Notes: a model not told the origin generated them from the letters alone. A stretch of DNA of 14,495 bases from CAZTXD01 sp964617995 (GCA_964617995.1 CAZTXD010000093.1:1-14495), one strand, 5' to 3'; numbered from the stretch's first letter, positions 1 to 9,328 are shown. Numbers and translations: made by a program.

Positions 1-50
1 GTTTTCGCGCATCGAAGGCGCGCTATCGCGCGCATTCGATGCGCGAAAAC
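1..50. repeat. Near-perfect 50-bp palindrome upstream of hrpB
   Basis: Bases 1-16 (GTTTTCGCGCATCGAA) are the exact reverse complement of bases 35-50. Inside them 18-23 pair with 28-33 (GCGCGC arms), leaving one G/A mismatch (17/34) and a TATC loop at 24-27. The result is a 16-bp stem, a mismatch, and a 6-bp stem. There is no T-run after either arm, so it does not look like a simple intrinsic terminator. It ends 2 nt before the first possible hrpB start. A related arm recurs at 14416-14437. It may be a REP-like dispersed element or a structured site controlling hrpB. The structure is seen directly; the role is inferred. Confidence 0.85.
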
Positions 51-52
51 GG

Positions 53-2494
53 GTGTCTACCCTCGTGGGGGTGAAGGCCACGGGCTTGCCGGTGGAAAAC
101 GTCGTCGACGAGGTGCGCTCCGCTCTGGACGATCCGGGAGTGGGAGTGCTGGTGGCACCACCCGGATCGGGGAAGACCACGGTCGTTCCGCTTCGCCTCC
201 TGGACTCGGTCCCGGGCCGCATCGTCGTGCTCGAACCGCGTCGCCTGGCGACCCGGGCGGCCGCCAGGCGGATGGCCGACCTTCTGGACGAGCCCGTGGG
301 TGTCACCGTGGGCTACGTCACCCGCCACGATCGTGCTACCGGCCCCAACACCCGCATCGAGGTGGTGACCGAGGGGATCCTGACCCGCCGGCTCCAGGCC
401 GATCCGGAACTGGCGGGCACGTCCCTGGTGGTGTTCGACGAGCTCCACGAGCGCAACCTACAAACGGACCTGGGCCTCGCCCTGATGCTCGACGCCCGGA
501 CGGCGCTACGACCGGACCTGAGGCTCCTGGTGATGTCGGCCACCATCGACGCCGACACAGTCTCCCGCTTCCTCGGACGGGCCCCGGTGATAACCGCCGA
601 CGTCACACCGCACCCGGTCGACCTGAGGTGGGAACCTCCTCCGCCTCGAACCCGGACCACCGACGATCACGTCGCGGCCGTCGTGCGAAGCGCCCTCGCC
701 GACACCGAAGGGGACATCCTGGTGTTCCTGCCCGGGATGGCCGAGATCCGCCGGGTTCAGGACCGCCTCGGCGATCTGCTCGCCGACGTGCGAGTTCTGC
801 ACGGCTCGCTGCCGGTGGGAGAGCAGGATCTGGCGATCGGCCCGTCGACGCCTCCATTTCGCAAGGTGGTGCTGTCCACCGATATCGCCGAGTCGAGCCT
901 GACGGTGGAGGGTGTGTCGGTGGTGATCGACTCCGGCCTGAGCCGCATGCCCCGATTCGACCCCCGAACGGGCATGACGCGGCTCACGACCACTCCGATC
1001 TCCCGGGCGTCGGCCGACCAGCGGTCAGGACGCGCCGGGCGTCTCGGCCCCGGTGTCGCCTACCGCCTGTGGTCCAAGATGGAACAGGCCGCCCGGAGAC
1101 CCCATATCGATCCCGAGATCACCCAGGTCGACCTGGCGGGCCTCGCCCTGGAGCTGGCGGCGTGGGGGGTGACCGATCCCGGTGACCTCCGCTGGCTCGA
1201 CCCGCCCCCGACGGCCGCCTGGAGCGAAGCCATCGAGCTGCTGAAGACCCTGGGTGCCCTCGACTCCGGAGGAGTCATCACTCCCGTCGGGAGGCAGATG
1301 TCGGAGCTACCGCTCCACCCCCGGCTGGCGCGGATGATCAACGGATCAGACGACGACCGGGCGCTGGCGATCTGGCTGGCGACCATTCTCGACGAACGCG
1401 ACCCCATGCGGGGACCACCCGACGAGGTGCCCGTCGACGCCGCCCTCCGTGTTCGGCTGCTGATGGATAGAAGCTTCCGTCACCCCGCTGCCACCCTCGG
1501 TGCCCTGGCACGCCTGCGCGACGTAGCCGCAGACCTGGCTCGACGAGCCGGGGTCACCGACCTCACCCGCGTCGACCTCGGTCGCACCGGCATCGTGATG
1601 TCCCGGGCCTTCCCCGATCGGCTGGCGGTACGCCGCGGGAGTCCCGGCCGCTTCCAGCTCCGCACCGGCACCACCGCCTTCGTCTCCCGCATCGACCCCC
1701 TGGCGAACGAGGAGTTCCTGGTGGCCGCCGATCTCGACGGTCGCCGTAAGGACGCCCGGATCCGACTGGCCGCTGCCATCGACAGGGATGACGTGTCCTC
1801 CTCATTCGGAGACGCCGTCGACGAGACCCGGCGTCTGGTCTGGGAGGGCGACAGGCTCGTCGACCGAACGGAGCGACGCCTCGGGGGGATGATCCTCGAG
1901 ACGGTCGACCGTCGACCCGAGCGGGGGGAGGCCACGACGCGAGCGCTGATCGGTCGCATCGCCGATCACGGCCTCGCCTCCCTCCCCTGGTCTCACGCCG
2001 CCCAGGCCCTCCGCCTCCGTGTCGCCTACGTGCATCGACAGGCGGGCGACCCGTGGCCCGACTGGAGCGACACCTCGCTGTTGTCGGATCTGGAGACCTG
2101 GCTGGCTCCCTATCTGGCGGGGGCGGAGGGCTGGAAGGACGTTCAGTCCCTCGACCTGGCCGTCGTCCTCCGCTCCCAACTGGGGAGAGCGCTCATGGCG
2201 CGGCTCGATCGGGAGGCTCCCGACCGTTACACGCTGCCCTCCGGGCGTCGCGTCGAGCTCGACTACACGGGAGACCGACCGGTCCTGTCGGTCCGAGTCC
2301 AGGAGATGTTCGGAGTCGACGACCACCCCCTGGTCGGCGGGGAACCGCTGGTGATCGAGCTCCTGTCTCCCGCCGATCGCCCGGTGCAGGTCACCTCCGA
2401 CCTCGCCGGCTTCTGGCGTGGATCGTGGAACGAGGTCCGCAAGGAGATGGCCGGCCGCTACCCCAAGCACTCCTGGCCCGAGAATCCCCCCTGA
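53..2494 (+). CDS. hrpB: ATP-dependent helicase HrpB (DEAH/RHA family)
   Basis: HrpB-type superfamily 2 helicase; its cellular role is poorly defined in most bacteria. Motifs in order: Walker A APPGSGKT (residues 35-42), motif II DELH (130-133; HrpB proteins often have DEFH or DELH), motif III SAT (163-165), motif V STDIAESSLT (276-285) and motif VI QRSGRAGR (324-331). A helicase-associated region follows at about 345-430, and the C-terminal part ends with the HrpB_C-like region (about 665-800). At 813 residues it matches the usual length of about 800. The start is uncertain: GTG at 53 gives the longest form but has no Shine-Dalgarno and lies 2 nt after a strong hairpin; GTG at 65 or 71 would still leave the conserved core (GLPVENVVDEV) intact. 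It is convergent with the zinc-ribbon gene. No broken motif was seen. Confidence 0.95.
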   Translation: MSTLVGVKATGLPVENVVDEVRSALDDPGVGVLVAPPGSGKTTVVPLRLLDSVPGRIVVLEPRRLATRAAARRMADLLDEPVGVTVGYVTRHDRATGPNTRIEVVTEGILTRRLQADPELAGTSLVVFDELHERNLQTDLGLALMLDARTALRPDLRLLVMSATIDADTVSRFLGRAPVITADVTPHPVDLRWEPPPPRTRTTDDHVAAVVRSALADTEGDILVFLPGMAEIRRVQDRLGDLLADVRVLHGSLPVGEQDLAIGPSTPPFRKVVLSTDIAESSLTVEGVSVVIDSGLSRMPRFDPRTGMTRLTTTPISRASADQRSGRAGRLGPGVAYRLWSKMEQAARRPHIDPEITQVDLAGLALELAAWGVTDPGDLRWLDPPPTAAWSEAIELLKTLGALDSGGVITPVGRQMSELPLHPRLARMINGSDDDRALAIWLATILDERDPMRGPPDEVPVDAALRVRLLMDRSFRHPAATLGALARLRDVAADLARRAGVTDLTRVDLGRTGIVMSRAFPDRLAVRRGSPGRFQLRTGTTAFVSRIDPLANEEFLVAADLDGRRKDARIRLAAAIDRDDVSSSFGDAVDETRRLVWEGDRLVDRTERRLGGMILETVDRRPERGEATTRALIGRIADHGLASLPWSHAAQALRLRVAYVHRQAGDPWPDWSDTSLLSDLETWLAPYLAGAEGWKDVQSLDLAVVLRSQLGRALMARLDREAPDRYTLPSGRRVELDYTGDRPVLSVRVQEMFGVDDHPLVGGEPLVIELLSPADRPVQVTSDLAGFWRGSWNEVRKEMAGRYPKHSWPENPP

Positions 2495-2495
2495 T

Positions 2496-2535
2496 CCGTT
2501 TTTATCAGCAAAACGGTGCGCCCAGCACACCGTTT
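2496..2535. terminator. Overlapping hairpins between convergent hrpB and zinc-ribbon gene
   Basis: Two mutually exclusive stem-loops are visible. Hairpin A pairs CCGTTTT (2496-2502) with AAAACGG (2510-2516). Hairpin B pairs AAACGGTG (2511-2518) with CACCGTTT (2528-2535). Hairpin B carries A-rich and T-rich flanks on its arms, so it can form an intrinsic-type terminator when read from either strand, with three to four T after the GC part. Its position just past the hrpB stop and before the minus-strand stop at 2561 fits a bidirectional terminator. The T-runs are short, so efficiency is uncertain. Confidence 0.55.
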
Positions 2536-2560
2536 GGTATGGGAAAACCGACCCGACCCC

Positions 2561-2884
2561 CTAGTCGAAGCGGTTGGGGAGGTCATCGGGCATCAGCGGA
2601 TTGGGGCGGTTGGCCTGCCACCGCCGGACGGTTCCGGCATCGCAGACCCAGCACAACGGCACCACCCTGATCCCGACCACCGAGAGCTGGGTGCCGCGGC
2701 TCTTCTCGACGATGGCAACGGGCACCTCCTCGAGGTCACCTCCCCCGCAAACAGGGCAGATCGGAGACAGCGATCGCTCCCACTGCTGGCCGCAACTCCC
2801 GCAGGTGATCGCGATGGTCGCCTCCCCTCGCCGGCCGTCGAGGGCCTCGTCCTCCCCGCATACGGGGCATTCGACCAGAGGCAC
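2561..2884 (-). CDS. Small four-CxxC zinc-ribbon protein
   Basis: A 107-residue protein of no family I can name. It has four CxxC knuckles: C6/C9 (CPVC), C28/C31 (CGSC), C43/C46 (CPVC) and C78/C81 (CWVC), enough for two zinc-ribbon sites. No signal peptide or membrane segment is visible, so it is probably cytoplasmic. The GTG start lies 3 nt after the phoH stop, with only a poorly spaced purine run (AGGGG) in front, so translation is probably coupled to phoH. Zinc ribbons often bind nucleic acid or protein partners; with a PIN-PhoH protein directly upstream, an RNA-linked role is a reasonable guess but unproven. The regular cysteine spacing and tight packing argue that it is a real gene and not a chance frame. 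Confidence 0.82.
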   Translation of the reverse strand: MPLVECPVCGEDEALDGRRGEATIAITCGSCGQQWERSLSPICPVCGGGDLEEVPVAIVEKSRGTQLSVVGIRVVPLCWVCDAGTVRRWQANRPNPLMPDDLPNRFD

Positions 2885-2887
2885 CCC

Positions 2888-4183
2888 CTACAGCACCGCC
2901 GCCGCCATCTCCGCCAGCGGTGACCGGATGGTCCGATCGAGGGTGACGTGACCGAACAGGTCGCAGCCCTTGAACTTCTCGATGAGGGCGGCCATGCCGC
3001 CGTAGGGAGAGATGTAGGGGTTGTCGACCTGGGACAGGTCGCCGCAGAACACGACCTTCGAGTTGCGGCCCATCCGGGTGAGGATCACCTTCAGCGTCGG
3101 CAGCTCCAAATTCTGCGCCTCGTCGATGATCACGAACTCATCGGTTATGGACCGTCCCCGCAGATAGGTCACCGCAGCCAGCTCCAGCTCTCCACGGGCC
3201 ACGAGCTCCTCCACCGCTCCCCTGGCCCCGTCTCCTCCGCCCTCGGCGAACAGGGCGTGGAGGTTGTCGTTGACGGCGGCCATCCAGGGAGCGAGCTTCT
3301 CGGACAGGTCCCCCGGCAGGTACCCGACCTCTTGGCGACCCACCGGAACGAGCGGCCGGTACACGCTGACGCGCCGATAGCGCTGCTGCTCGAGTACCTG
3401 CTCGAGGGCGGCCGCCAGAGCGAGGAAGGTCTTACCCGACCCGGCCTTGCCCATCATCGACACCGCCGGGACGTCGGGATCCAGCAGCTGGTGGAGCGCC
3501 ACCGTCTGCGGGAGGTTCTTCGGTTCCACCCCGAAGGCGCGGACATGGGTCGAGACCCGCTCCACGGTGACCCGATCACCGGCGTCGACCACCCTCGCCA
3601 GACCCGATCGAGAGCGTCCCGCCCGCAGCACGACGAACTCGTTGAGCAGGGCGGGCACATCGAGCGTCAGCTTGCCCTCGTCGAAGAGGCGGTCGATGGT
3701 GGCCGAATCGACGTGATGCTCCGATATCCCCGAATGCAGCGCGTCGACCTGAACCGTGTCGCCCCGGTAGTCCTGCACGTCGACACCGAGCTGGGCGGCC
3801 TTGATGCGGAGGCTGGCGTCCTTGGTCACGAGGACGGGATCGTCCAGGTTGAAGCAGGTCGAGAGGATCCGGTGATCGGCGGTGGTGGGGTCGAGTATCC
3901 CGGGGAGGCGATCAGACGCCACCCCGTTCAACTCGATCCGCAAGGTTCCCCCGGACGGCAAGGCGGCCGGATCCCGCATCCCTCCCGGCCGGGAGGCGCC
4001 GAGGCTCTCGAGCAGGCGTATCGCCGCCCGGGCGTTCGCTCCCACCTCGTCGAGGAGGGTCTTCTTGCGGTCCAGCTCCTCTATCACGACGAGGGGAAGG
4101 ACCACCTCGTGCTCATCGAACCTCAGCAACGAATGGGGGTCGGCCAGCAAGACGCACGTGTCGAGGACGAAGGTGCGAGGCAC
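2888..4183 (-). CDS. phoH: PIN domain-PhoH family ATPase
   Basis: Two-domain protein of 431 residues: an N-terminal PIN nuclease-like domain (about 1-130) and a C-terminal PhoH ATPase (about 225-431). The PIN acidic residues are visible: D8 in FVLDTCVLL, E35/E36, D103 (TADHRIL) and D122 (VTKDASL). The PhoH part has Walker A GKAGSGKT (245-252), the family motif VGYLPGDLSEKLAPWM (286-301), Walker B VIIDEAQ and a conserved GDLSQVDNP segment near 381-389. Proteins of this layout (PhoH2/YlaK type) are linked to ATP-driven RNA unwinding and cleavage. The frame is open up to 4348, but that would overlap the CAP-SLH gene; GTG at 4183 has AGGAG at 4193-4197 with a 9-nt spacer and starts right at the PIN domain. 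No antitoxin-like small ORF precedes it, unlike mycobacterial phoAT-phoH2. Confidence 0.93.
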   Translation of the reverse strand: MPRTFVLDTCVLLADPHSLLRFDEHEVVLPLVVIEELDRKKTLLDEVGANARAAIRLLESLGASRPGGMRDPAALPSGGTLRIELNGVASDRLPGILDPTTADHRILSTCFNLDDPVLVTKDASLRIKAAQLGVDVQDYRGDTVQVDALHSGISEHHVDSATIDRLFDEGKLTLDVPALLNEFVVLRAGRSRSGLARVVDAGDRVTVERVSTHVRAFGVEPKNLPQTVALHQLLDPDVPAVSMMGKAGSGKTFLALAAALEQVLEQQRYRRVSVYRPLVPVGRQEVGYLPGDLSEKLAPWMAAVNDNLHALFAEGGGDGARGAVEELVARGELELAAVTYLRGRSITDEFVIIDEAQNLELPTLKVILTRMGRNSKVVFCGDLSQVDNPYISPYGGMAALIEKFKGCDLFGHVTLDRTIRSPLAEMAAAVL

Positions 4184-4216
4184 GGGTGAGGGCTCCTGTT
4201 CCGGCAACGTGAGTCC

Positions 4217-4245
4217 ATATTCATGCCTGGTGGCCGCCCAACCAA
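4217..4245 (-). promoter_or_regulatory. Candidate promoter of phoH and zinc-ribbon gene
   Basis: Read on the minus strand, TTGGTT (4240-4245) and GAATAT (4217-4222) are separated by exactly 17 nt, placing a transcript start roughly 25-30 nt upstream of the phoH GTG. Each box matches the sigma-70 consensus at only three of six positions, so the call rests mainly on spacing and place. The gap between the CAP-SLH stop (4279) and phoH (4183) is 95 nt, the largest on this minus-strand run. Confidence 0.3.
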
Positions 4246-4274
4246 GGACCGAACGACCTACCTCGGGGACCGAA
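4246..4274. repeat. Direct repeat GGACCGAA x2, 21 bp apart
   Basis: GGACCGAA occurs at 4246-4253 and again at 4267-4274, a 21-bp period (two helical turns). The first copy abuts the candidate -35 box of phoH on its upstream side. This spacing is what a regulator binding one face of DNA would need, but with only 8 identical bases chance is possible. Confidence 0.4.
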
Positions 4275-4278
4275 GGGT

Positions 4279-5352
4279 TCAGTCCGTCAGGCCGGCACGT
4301 ACCAGGAAGGCCGCCATCTGACCCCTCGTCATCGGATGGTCGGGGCAATACGTCGTTCCTGCGGTGTCACAGCCGGCGGTGAGCCCGGACTCGTAGAGAG
4401 CATTGATGTACCGCCGGTGGACGCTGGAGGAGATGTCTGTGAAGGCGTCGTGAGATGATGGGTTCAGCTCGAGAGCGCGTCCGAGGAATGTCGCCATCGC
4501 CGCCCGAGTCACGACACGATCGGGGCAGAACGCATCGTTGATAGGCGGGTTGCACCCCTGGGTGACGCCGCTGGCGGCCAGAATCTCGATCTCCCGCTCG
4601 AACACAGAACCATCGTCGTCGACGAAGCGATCCCCTACCGGCAGGTCCCACCCGAACGCCCTCACCAGGAAGGCCGCCAGCGCCCCGCGGGTGACCGGGT
4701 CGCCGGGGCAGAACCGGGTGTTCTGGGGTGGGTTGCAACCGGAGGTGATCCCGGCCGCTGCCAGAGCCTCGATGTCTCCCTCGAAGGGAGACCCGTCGTC
4801 GTCGGAGAACCGGCCCTGCCAGCCTCCAGCCAGTCCCTCCTGGTAGGCGGGCCAGGCCACGGGATCGGGGCTGTAGGAGGGATGGGCGAACACCCCGGTG
4901 ACGGCCCAGATCCGCTCTCCGTCCCAGTGGACACCCACCGACACGAACCCGTAGTCGTCACCCGCCAGCACGAGCCGGTGGGGATCCGAACTCCACAGGG
5001 ATTCCACGCTCCGGTCACACCACTGCTCCACCCCGCTGGAATCGGTCGAGGTCAGGGGCTCCACCGAAGCCGTCTCTCCGTAGCCGGTCCACCCTCCCGG
5101 CAGGTCGTCGACCCGTGCTGTCATGTCGTCGTGGGAGAGCCGACCGTCGGCGGCCATCGCCCGGGCGTGCCGACGGAGCTCCTCCTGGAGAGTGCCCGAC
5201 CAGGCGAGGGGCACCCCGCGTCTCAGGTTGATCGTGTCGACGAGGCAAGCTTCCGGTCCCGAGGGAGGATCGCCTTCGGCGGCACCGGCGGGGAGAGCAG
5301 GTGAGGCCAGCGCTGCGAGCAGCGCCGTCACGACCGTCCCGCGCCGCCTCAT
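4279..5352 (-). CDS. Secreted CAP-domain protein with three C-terminal SLH repeats
   Basis: A 357-residue exported protein. The start MRRRGTVV gives a signal peptide with a likely cleavage near PAGAA (about residue 25). Residues 36-157 look like a CAP/SCP domain: H74 in LSHDD, E93 in YGETAS, H125 in SDPHRLVL, and the tail VGVHWDGERIWAVTGVF. Three S-layer-homology repeats follow (about 182-233, 243-293, 303-353), each with a GIT.GC...(F/Y)CP...(V/M)TR pattern; the cysteine pairs are C206/C215, C267/C276 and C328/C336. SLH repeats commonly bind wall polymers, so the CAP domain is probably held at the cell surface. CAP activity in bacteria is mostly unknown. The ATG overlaps the methyltransferase stop (ATGA, 5349-5352), so the frame's open extension to 5814 is not the gene. 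Translation is probably coupled to the gene in front. Confidence 0.9.
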   Translation of the reverse strand: MRRRGTVVTALLAALASPALPAGAAEGDPPSGPEACLVDTINLRRGVPLAWSGTLQEELRRHARAMAADGRLSHDDMTARVDDLPGGWTGYGETASVEPLTSTDSSGVEQWCDRSVESLWSSDPHRLVLAGDDYGFVSVGVHWDGERIWAVTGVFAHPSYSPDPVAWPAYQEGLAGGWQGRFSDDDGSPFEGDIEALAAAGITSGCNPPQNTRFCPGDPVTRGALAAFLVRAFGWDLPVGDRFVDDDGSVFEREIEILAASGVTQGCNPPINDAFCPDRVVTRAAMATFLGRALELNPSSHDAFTDISSSVHRRYINALYESGLTAGCDTAGTTYCPDHPMTRGQMAAFLVRAGLTD

Positions 5353-5930
5353 ACGGCGGTGAACCTGGATACGAACTGGGGTGACTTCAACAGCCTGAAC
5401 TCGTGATGGGTCTCGACCCATCCGAGCGGCGTGACCAGCCCCCGCACCTTCGAAGGCCACAACCGCTGGCAATGCACCCGGCGAGCCTTGAACGGCGTCC
5501 CGTGGAGGATGATCGACGTGGGTATGGCGTAGAGGCCCATGATCGGCTCGGCGGGGTAGACGAACAGGACCCTTCCGCCGGGACGTAACACCCGGGCCAT
5601 CTCCACCAATGCCGCCTCCAGCGCCGGCATGTGCTCGATGGCGTGAACGGAGATGATGGCGTCGAAGGAGTCTCCCTCGAAGGCGAGCGACTCGGCCCGC
5701 ATGGTGAGAACCCGATCGGTGTCGGCGACGGAGGCGGCGCTGGGATTGGTGTCGACTCCGAAGATGTCGACGCCGCGCTCGGCCAATCGGCGTGTCAGGT
5801 GTCCAGACCCACAACCCACTTCGAGCACCCTAGTACCCGTGTCGAGCGGGAGGAGGCGGTCTATCCGATCGAGATGGGAAGGGTCCCAGCGGTTGACCGT
5901 CGCGTACCTGGGACTGTCGTAGGAAGTCAT
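5349..5930 (-). CDS. Class I SAM-dependent methyltransferase
   Basis: A 193-residue Methyltransf_11-like protein. Motif I is VLEVGCGSGHLT (residues 35-46), the acidic residue ending strand 2 is D60 (GVDTNPS), then comes FDAIISVHAIEHM (89-101) and the strand 5 segment VLRPGGRVLFVYP (114-126). These define an SAM-binding Rossmann fold with no visible defect. The C-terminal third (about 130-193), which would set the substrate, is not recognisable, so the target (small molecule, lipid, sugar or protein) is unknown. No signal or membrane segment was seen. Both ends overlap neighbours by 4 nt: its ATG sits in the phosphatase stop and its stop in the CAP-SLH start, so the three proteins are likely made together. 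Confidence 0.88.
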   Translation of the reverse strand: MTSYDSPRYATVNRWDPSHLDRIDRLLPLDTGTRVLEVGCGSGHLTRRLAERGVDIFGVDTNPSAASVADTDRVLTMRAESLAFEGDSFDAIISVHAIEHMPALEAALVEMARVLRPGGRVLFVYPAEPIMGLYAIPTSIILHGTPFKARRVHCQRLWPSKVRGLVTPLGWVETHHEFRLLKSPQFVSRFTAV

Positions 5931-7162
5931 CCAGCCACCGTTCCCTCCTCGAGATGGGGCGCCACTGCGTAGTCACACAGAATCGGCCCGTCCCCGGTGA
6001 GGGCGACATGTGTGACGGAGGTGTTGTCGGGCGTACTCAGCACGGGCTTGGAGTTACTACCCAACAAGGCGCCCAGATATGCACGTATGGCACCACCGTG
6101 TGAGACCACACCGGTCACCTCGCCACCCCGCGTCTCGAGCGACCCGATCGTGGAAACGACCCGGCCGGTCATCTCCTCCCACGTCTCACCGGTCTCACCT
6201 CGAGCCAGGTCCTCTCCTTCCAGGAAGATCCGCCTGGAGAGGTCGGGCCAGCCCTTTCGAATGTCTACCCACGCCAGACCCTCCCATAGCCCCATGGCGA
6301 TCTCCTCCAGGCCCACCACCTCGATCGGCTCTCCCTCGGCCAACCGCCCGGCGGTGGCCGACGCTCTTGTCAGGGGGGAGGTGTAGACCAGCGGCAGAGT
6401 CCCGTACCATTCCGCCAGCAACCCGACCTGCTCCTCCCCCACCTCGTCGAGACCCCAGCACGACCGACCCTGCACCCGCATCTCCACGTTGGCTTTCGTT
6501 CGGCCGTGACGAATGAGAGCGAGAACGGCCCCGCCGCTCTCGAGATGGGCGGCGGCGAACCCGCTGAGCGAACCGAGATGCGTGGAGTCGTTGAGACGGG
6601 AGATCCTCCAGCGGCCCGGCTCCCCGACCAGATGCGTGAGAGAGCAGTTGTCGACCATGCGGTGGGCTCTACGGTCCCCGACCCGAAGCAGGGTTCCGAT
6701 GACCGAGTCGATGACACCGCCATGCGTGACCAGGACCGCCCGGCCCTCGGGCCCCACCCGCTCAGCCACTGCGTCGATCCTCGCCCAGGCCCGGCCAGCA
6801 ACCTCGCTCATCCTTTCGCCGCTCCTCCCGAAGGGGGCGTCACCGCCGGTGTATATGGACCGCAGCACATCCCGGTCACGTGACGCCACGGTCTCCACCG
6901 ACACGCCCTCCCATTCTCCGAGATCCACCTCGGTGAGCTCGGGGTCGACTACGACCTCACCTCCGAAGGCCACTGCGGTCTCCGTCGCCCGATCCAGCGG
7001 TGACGAAGCGACCAGATCGAAGGTCCGACCATCGACGCGCGCGGTGAGCGCATCGACCTGGATGCGTCCTTCCGGTGACAGGCCCGAGTTGCCCCGTCCT
7101 TGCCAGGTCCGGGCGATGTTGGCCTCGGATTCGGCGTGGCGTACGAGGACGATCTCGCTCAT
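5927..7162 (-). CDS. Tandem histidine phosphatase (two PGM-like domains)
   Basis: A 411-residue fusion of two histidine-phosphatase (phosphoglycerate mutase-like) domains, about 1-195 and 210-405. Domain 1 has LVRHAES with phospho-acceptor H9, R58 in SSPLDRA, the GEWEG segment (82-86) and the second histidine H147 in VTHGG. Domain 2 has LIRHGRT with H219, R266 in SPLTRA, GLWEG (291-295) and H355 in VSHGG. Both therefore keep the full catalytic set, so this is not an active/inactive pair. Single-domain relatives include broad phosphatases and CobC/PhoE-like enzymes; the substrate here is not evident. The start is ATG at 7162 with only a weak purine stretch before it and a candidate promoter very close. 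The stop overlaps the methyltransferase start (ATGA). Confidence 0.9.
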   Translation of the reverse strand: MSEIVLVRHAESEANIARTWQGRGNSGLSPEGRIQVDALTARVDGRTFDLVASSPLDRATETAVAFGGEVVVDPELTEVDLGEWEGVSVETVASRDRDVLRSIYTGGDAPFGRSGERMSEVAGRAWARIDAVAERVGPEGRAVLVTHGGVIDSVIGTLLRVGDRRAHRMVDNCSLTHLVGEPGRWRISRLNDSTHLGSLSGFAAAHLESGGAVLALIRHGRTKANVEMRVQGRSCWGLDEVGEEQVGLLAEWYGTLPLVYTSPLTRASATAGRLAEGEPIEVVGLEEIAMGLWEGLAWVDIRKGWPDLSRRIFLEGEDLARGETGETWEEMTGRVVSTIGSLETRGGEVTGVVSHGGAIRAYLGALLGSNSKPVLSTPDNTSVTHVALTGDGPILCDYAVAPHLEEGTVAG

Positions 7163-7171
7163 CGATCTCGC

Positions 7172-7200
7172 AGTATGAAGTGGTCGGCTCGCCAGGTCAC
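7172..7200 (-). promoter_or_regulatory. Candidate promoter of tandem phosphatase (near-leaderless)
   Basis: On the minus strand GTGACC (7195-7200) and CATACT (7172-7177) are spaced by 17 nt; each matches the sigma-70 boxes at four of six positions. The -10 box ends only 9 nt from the ATG at 7162, so a transcript from it would be leaderless or nearly so. This fits the absence of a good Shine-Dalgarno and leaderless use being common in actinobacteria. It lies in the 61-nt gap after hppA, where no terminator hairpin was seen. Confidence 0.35.
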
Positions 7201-7223
7201 ATCGAGTGCGGCGTCGGGGGATC

Positions 7224-9284
<2,061 letters not shown>

Positions 9285-9328
9285 GGGTCAAATACCTCCC
9301 GGGGCAGGTCGAGAACCGGCGGCGCCGC

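Noticed and set aside
2888..4183. Toxin-antitoxin reading of PIN-PhoH as a PhoAT-PhoH2 type locus
   Set aside because: No small antitoxin-like gene precedes phoH; the 95-nt gap upstream holds no open frame of useful length with a start signal.
2948..4189. Plus-strand open frame of 413 codons antisense to phoH
   Set aside because: Low-complexity shadow translation with no recognisable domain, opposite an intact PIN-PhoH gene.
4184..4348. N-terminal extension of phoH to an upstream start at 4348
   Set aside because: The extension overlaps the end of the CAP-SLH gene, has no domain, and GTG at 4183 has a good ribosome site and begins at the PIN domain.
5353..5814. N-terminal extension of the CAP-SLH frame to 5814
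   Set aside because: It overlaps the methyltransferase in another frame and would bury the signal peptide that begins at 5352.
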